64,000 nt of DNA from Hirundichthys speculiger. Its lineage: Eukaryota; Chordata; Actinopteri; Beloniformes; Exocoetidae. The stretch spans positions 1,735,001 through 1,799,000 of the forward strand of contig JAGFBZ010002395.1 of assembly GCA_018398805.1 (NCBI GenBank). Direction: 5' to 3'. This document shows, one piece after another, positions 59,001 through 64,000 of the stretch. Every line of letters starts with the position of its first letter. Position 1 is the first letter of the stretch. The position numbers were made by a program, and so were the translations under genes. The notes beneath the pieces were generated by a model, which had not been told where the DNA came from, ran no database searches, and saw nothing but the letters and a program-made list of their open reading frames with translations.

Positions 59001-60499
59001 CACATGGGCTACTATTTGCATGGATAGAAAATGTCATATTAGAACATTTGACTCATTAAAATAAATTATTTAAAGGTGCACTATGTAAAATATGAGCAGT
59101 TCGTTTTTTTTGTTTTTTAGTGCAGCTGTCCCTGCCATTGCTTAGTAATACAGCATTCTTGAAACTCTGAAGGGAGATGTTTGCACATAATATTGGTATT
59201 ATTACTTCTCAATATTACCTTTACACTGAGATAAACATTTAAAAACCCTTTAAGTTCACCATGCCTTTTAAGGAAAGCTTTCAAGATAAATCCTGCTTCA
59301 TGTAGGCGTTTCCTGTGAATGGACAGACCTTTATGTAGGGAAAACTACACAACTGCTCAACAGACAGGTGACCAACTCTCCGTGACTTTCCTACCAGGTG
59401 ATTTCACAGCCACTCACACATTGATTCATGTGATCAAACCATCTCATATGCCAGATACAGTCAGATACAGTTACAGATAACAGTCTTTGGATATTACGTT
59501 TGAATTCACTTTCATCAACAGAGTTTGTGTTTTGGCCCTCACACCCACATGCTGTCATCCTCGAGTGGTTGCCTTTAGGGATTATCAAGGACAATCATAT
59601 GAATTTGCAACTTTCCTCAAATTTATGGAGCTTTTTTTTTTAAACAAAATGAAATAAATAGGCTCTAGAAAATAGTGAATTACTTTTGACAGCAAGATGT
59701 GAGGAAAATGCGGGAGCGGAAATGCTTCTTTTTTTCCTCCCAGCTGCACCTCTTGACTTAAACCGCTCAAGTGTTAGTCATTGAGCTTAATAAACTCGAC
59801 TCAACATAGACCATCACACCGCCATGTTCAGGGCGGAAACAGCTGCACATCTGTTTGACTTTCGAACAGTAAATACTTTTGAACTTAACTACACATGAGA
59901 AGAGTTGTGGGAACTTTTGTCTAAAAGTTTCACAGGCAGTGGATTTTTGAAATGGCTGATGAAATAATGATTTAAAGCATCAGATATATGCATCCAGGGC
60001 CAGACAACAGGACCACAGACTGCATTAACAGAACTGGACAAAGCCTTCTGTGACAGGTTTGTGAAGAGTGCTGGCCTGAAAGAGTCCAGGTTGGCCTGGA
60101 GGGCTCTGGGTGTGATGGTGGCTGCTATTGGCAGCAGCAGGCCAGGTTGGCAACCAAAGGCCCCTGGATGCTTGGTGCGAGCCCTCAACTGGGTGCATGG
60201 GGCGAGTCACCTTCGCCTCTGCACCCCTCCAGGTCAAGCAAGAGTCTGTTAGCACAATTAACAACACAACAAGGCAATAAAAACAAACAAACAAAAAAAC
60301 CAAAACAAAAGAGGTATTACACTCTCCTAACTCTCAATTCATGACTCAGATGTCAAGTTGACCGAAACCACTAAGCGCCAACAGCTAACAACATACAGTG
60401 TGATGCAGCTCTCACTTCAAAAGCCACTGCCCTAAATGAACATGGATTTGTGGCTTTGTATAATTTTAACTAATGAGGTGATGTGAAGTCCTCTACGTA
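59001..60499. other. Non-coding DNA with a GC-richer, coding-like patch
   Basis: No gene is recognised with confidence. The part 59960-60250 is clearly more GC-rich than its flanks and is open on both strands (63-65 codons plus; 99 and 92 codons minus). It may be the remains of a transposon coding region or a conserved element, but I cannot name a family. A (CAAA)n tract follows at 60278-60300. Confidence 0.4.
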
Positions 60500-60625
60500 C
60501 AGGTTGTCATGGATGTGAAGTGAATGTGCAGACCATTTTTTTGTACCAGACTGTAAATATGTTTATTTCTGCTTTAAAAGTGAGTATTTTAACAATGGTG
60601 TGAATGGAGATTGACTCAAGCAGGC
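60500..60625 (-). repeat. Interspersed repeat family A, reversed copy
   Basis: The segment ttgtaccagactgtaaatat, gtttatttctgctttaaaag, followed by gtgagtattttaacaatggt and gattgactc, is the reverse strand of the family represented at 49720-49850 and 17998-18050. The part carrying the cactaggggctggctc block is missing here. Confidence 0.6.
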
Positions 60626-63426
60626 ACCTAACGATCATTGAACTTGAACTGGAGCTTTTCCTACTTCTGCAAATAATTCATCTCTGAAACACAAATGTTG
60701 CCCCTTGAACAGGTCAAATCAAAGGAACCAGTTGATGTCTCATTTTTTTTAATGTAGTCTTAAAACCCCACATTTAAGCATCAAAGAATAATTTTTAAAT
60801 GGTTGGGTATTTCAGGAGGGTGTGAATCTCTGTTCACTATTCTATTCTTGTCTCTATTCTCTATATGCTTTTTTGTTTTGGTTTGTATTTTTTTCTTTTC
60901 TTTTCTTAGAAATAGGCTTCTCAGCAACATAACTGCAGGCAGCATCTAATATAAACACAATAACAGACTGTCTTAAAGGAGAGATACAAGTACAATCCTA
61001 AAGAAAATACAGCACCTGGGGGACATATGAGGCTACACCTCTGTGGCCAGAAAGTATCAACTCCATTACTGTGATAGCTATGGACATTCTTACCATTAAC
61101 TATTCATCTTAATCACGGAACTGTAAGCATATATGAATAAATACTTTTTAATAAAGACAAAAAAACCACTGACAGTAAATAAATAAAACTACAGTATGGG
61201 AGCAAGGCTGTGAATTATTCAAACGGCTGCCCTCTTATTATTGGGACAGCAGTGGGGAGGATGGTAAGTTCCTGGTTCAGCTCAGTTTCCTGACCCTGAG
61301 CTTCATCTTCATATGTTGAATTGCCACAGGAAAACTTGAAACTTCACAAATTAAATTCTCTCTCTAAGTTCAAAGGCTCAGTTTCGGCTGTATGTGATTA
61401 ATCCGGTGGGATGTGTTATTTTGCATAAATTGTTGTCTCCCAGGCTGTGGCACCGCTTTCTCTGCTTCTCTCTGTGTTTTTGGAAGCTTTGAGACTGTTT
61501 TTGCAAAATGATAATACATTGTTTGTCTCAAACTTTGTATGCGTTGCCCTCTTGCCCATATCTGACTTAAAGGATATTTTTTGAATTTATGAAACAATAG
61601 ATTAAAGAGGGCAAACAAACAAACAAAAAATAAATAAATAAATCAAACAAATATCCATTAAGGTGACAGTCCAGAAGGACTCTCACTGCAAAACATCAAA
61701 CTGAAATGAGAACAGTCAGCGTTCAGTGTTAAGTATAGTACCAGGATTCAGAGGGGACAGTCTGCACAAATCATTAGGCTTTAAGATTCAGATTACTGCA
61801 GGGAGAGGGAGATGATACTGATAGCACGGTGCGGCTGATAGCTGTCCGGACATTTATTACAGTTTATTGCACTGTGGACTCCTCAATAAATTGTACAGCA
61901 TGAGCATCGAAACACGTCATCGTGAAAGCTGTGATTTAAAGAAATATTTTGGAATTAATGGGCAAAATTCTATTGTGACTTAGCAGCATATTATTATAGG
62001 TTATATGGGAGGAAAGAAGACTTGTGCAGCTTTTCCTGGCTCTGTAGTTGTAATTTAGTCATTATTTAGAAAATATTATGCATGATCAGAGACTGATGTG
62101 TAAAAAGTAAAAGAAAATTTCTAAAAACAGTGCACAACATTATGGATAAATGGGTTTTCCAGATTCCTGTCTACCCAGGCTCCACATCCCATTATCCAGG
62201 TTTTAATTGGTTGATAAGACACCATCCACTCTTCTACAAACTCTGTACCATTTTTTTTGGAACCAAGCTATATGATTTGCTCCAGTTTAGCTACAAGAGC
62301 ATTAATGAGGTCAGTTGCTGATGATGAGTGATAAGTTCTGGTTTTCACTGATTTGAGTTAATCCTAAAGGTGTGCCTCCCTGTCAAGCGCTGCGAAATGA
62401 GCAAACCTCCAGACTTTCTTTCCTGCATAAGTCATGTTCCTCTGCTTAAAAGCCTCATGCAAAGAGAGGGGGAAAGAGCAGAGGTCGCTTTGGTTTCTCC
62501 GAGACAGAAAGATCTATGAGCTGCTTGAAGGGCTCCAACTTAAATTTTGCTCTTGGTTTGAGCTTTGTTTTATGATAACAAGTGGGTTAATAACAGACTG
62601 CTTGGCTCACGGCAAGCCCTGCAGGGCCGTCTGCAACATCCATATAGGTCATTTTCAATATTTGTGGATATGAGACTGAAGGAGGTGGAGGATAACAGGA
62701 CAAATGTGTGGCGAAAAAAAAATTGCCTCAGACAGAATTGTAAATACTGATAAACACTCTTGCAGACCCTGTGGCTGGTGGGACGCCCCGTGAGCAGCTT
62801 TCCCCACATTTGATGAGAAATACACATAAGATGGCTTTTTTGACAAGAAAAATGTGATGTGGTGAAATATAAATAGGGTCACAATCAGGAGGATATAGTT
62901 TGTACTGGAGATGTTGACAAGACAAATGTCTGTTCATTGGGTTGTAATAATCTGTAATCAGGGCACAGCAAATGCATTTTCCATCAGGCTGTTTTGTAGT
63001 GCAGATAGATTTGAAAAATTGCCTTAGGACTGTGATCAAACACTGGAATCACATCATCTCAAACAGCCGGTATTAGAACATTTTGTAAACAGTGTTTATC
63101 TGTAATCACTGTCTTTTTTTTTTCTGATATAGCAGAAAGAAAGACACCATATTGCTTTTTTTTTTCTTCTTGAGGAGAGGTTGGCATTTAGAGTAGAGAT
63201 GACACTGTGTTATGCTTTATATCAGTAACACTGACTTAGAAATCAGACCTTTGGGAGCAGCTCTTCAAATAGCCGTAGAGCCGCAGCGTTTCCCCAGAGT
63301 CCAGGCGTGTTCTACTTTACACAGGACAAAGTGACACTTTAAATACATTGGTGCATAATAATATATAAGCTTTGGAGAAGTGGAACGAGATGATCACAGT
63401 GTTAGAATTTGTTTTAGTTTTGTCCT

Positions 63427-63430
<4 letters not shown>
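60626..63430. other. Non-coding DNA
   Basis: No gene is recognised. A mixed (CAAA)/(TAAA) tract lies at 61613-61650. The part 62560-62830 is balanced in composition and could be conserved non-coding sequence. Frames such as 62434-62673 and 62728-63039 (minus) overlap on both strands and show no motif. Confidence 0.45.

Positions 63431-63501
<71 letters not shown>
63431..63501. repeat. (AT)n microsatellite
   Basis: About 70 bases of perfect AT alternation, directly abutting the end of the hAT element that follows. Confidence 0.95.
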
Positions 63502-63504
<3 letters not shown>

Positions 63505-63741
63505 GGATGCAACGGTACTTGGTAAAATATGGTACGGTTCAGTACGACCTGCACGGGATGCTTTTGTGTCCTGTTGTATTTATGTTCCAATAACTTTGCA
63601 CTTGACTTGCACGTGAGCGTGCGTGAATGTCCACTCGCCTCTGCTCACTCACAGTGACCAGCCTATCACACTTTAGCTGGTTGGCTGCAGGTCATAGACG
63701 CTTAAAAAAGAAAAAATAAAACCATAAATACCACCTGCTTG

Positions 63742-63849
63742 GCCCTTAGCAAAGAAATTGTGAAAAATGTTTTTTAATCATCGGTGTGGGAGCATTTTGG
63801 TTTTGCCGTTGAATACACCGGCGAGGGAGTGAAAACAGTTACTAGTTAA
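63742..63849 (+). pseudogene. BED-type zinc-finger start of hAT transposase, broken
   Basis: The frame reads ALSKEIVKNVF, a stop (63775-63777), then SSVWEHFGFAVEYTGEGVK and a second stop at 63847-63849. The Ser-x-Val-Trp-x-His-Phe-Gly-Phe pattern is the beginning of the BED zinc finger found in hAT transposases, which binds the transposon ends. The Cys and His ligands that should follow are lost after the second stop. There is no start codon in good context. It is a dead coding relic within the hAT element starting at 63502. Confidence 0.8.
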
Positions 63850-63879
63850 CAGAACGCAAGCTTCCACCTCCCTAAACCC

Positions 63880-63901
63880 GGATCTTACCTGCGTAAGATC
63901 C
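63880..63901. repeat. Perfect 9-bp inverted repeat (hairpin)
   Basis: GGATCTTAC at 63880-63888 pairs exactly with GTAAGATCC at 63893-63901 around the loop CTGC. It lies inside the hAT-like region just after the broken BED segment. Confidence 0.8.
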
Positions 63902-64000
63902 AGTTGTTAACAGTTGTGCGTCTTGGCTCAGCGGATGTGCTTTTTAAAATACTGCAGAACGACTCATTGGATGCGACAACCAACAAATCTATACCTTCCT

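Larger units (their letters stand above)
63502..64000 (+). mobile_element. hAT transposon, 5' part, cut by the window edge
   Basis: The element starts with TAGGGATGCAACGGTAC directly after the AT tract and continues with GGTACGGTTCAGTACG, an ending typical of a fish hAT group. No complementary end lies within the window, so it either continues beyond 64000 or lost its right end. It carries a broken transposase start at 63742-63849. The target-site duplication cannot be judged because the left flank is AT repeat and the right flank is not seen. Confidence 0.8.

Overview
This window looks like non-coding nuclear DNA from a bony fish, probably a percomorph teleost. The reasons are the AT-rich composition, dense (AT)n, (CA)n, poly-A and poly-T tracts, and a varied set of heavily decayed transposon relics of kinds typical of fish genomes. 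I found no intact protein-coding gene, rRNA, tRNA, CRISPR array or bacterial-type operon. The open frames present are short (longest 173 codons), overlap on both strands, run through homopolymers and lack family motifs, so I annotate none of them as a gene. The window is either intergenic or lies inside a very long intron. One strong splice-acceptor/donor juxtaposition at 26365/26366 (+) is compatible with the second option.

Layout. 1-6100: unique AT-rich DNA with microsatellites. 6105-6220: a long AT/poly-T tract. 6405-8148: the 3' ends of two different LINEs, both on the minus strand. 8149-17900: mostly unique DNA, with one possible degraded DNA transposon at the start. 17925-18050: a hairpin and a copy of repeat family A. 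18172-18925: the best-preserved Penelope-like element relic, with a recognisable GIY-YIG nuclease segment between inverted terminal repeats. 19000-24450: unique, CNE-like DNA. 25050-25450: a Tc1/mariner transposase N-terminus (minus). 26331-26371: the candidate recursive splice site. 30145-30380: a tRNA-like SINE/LINE-tail repeat. 30425-30920 and 50125-50765: two copies of a repeat family B that both keep an internal inverted repeat. 32985-33760: another degenerate interspersed repeat. 37040-37667: a 24-25 bp degenerate tandem array and then a retroposon tail with (TTCTA)n. 41990-42152: a short retroposed fragment with a perfect 16-bp direct repeat on each side. 44890-46215: two copies of one 25-27 bp minisatellite in opposite orientation. 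46845-47441: a complete non-autonomous hAT element with 13-bp inverted ends and an 8-bp target duplication. 54800-56420: a broken LINE with reverse-transcriptase and zinc-knuckle segments. 58590-59000: a second Tc1 relic (plus). 60500-60625: family A again, reversed. 63502-64000: the 5' end of another hAT element with a broken BED-finger coding segment, running off the window.

No set of genes works together here. The sequence records repeated insertion and decay of retrotransposons (LINE, Penelope-like, SINE-like) and DNA transposons (Tc1/mariner, hAT), with stretches of more balanced, unique sequence between them that may be conserved regulatory DNA. That last point cannot be tested without alignment to other fish.
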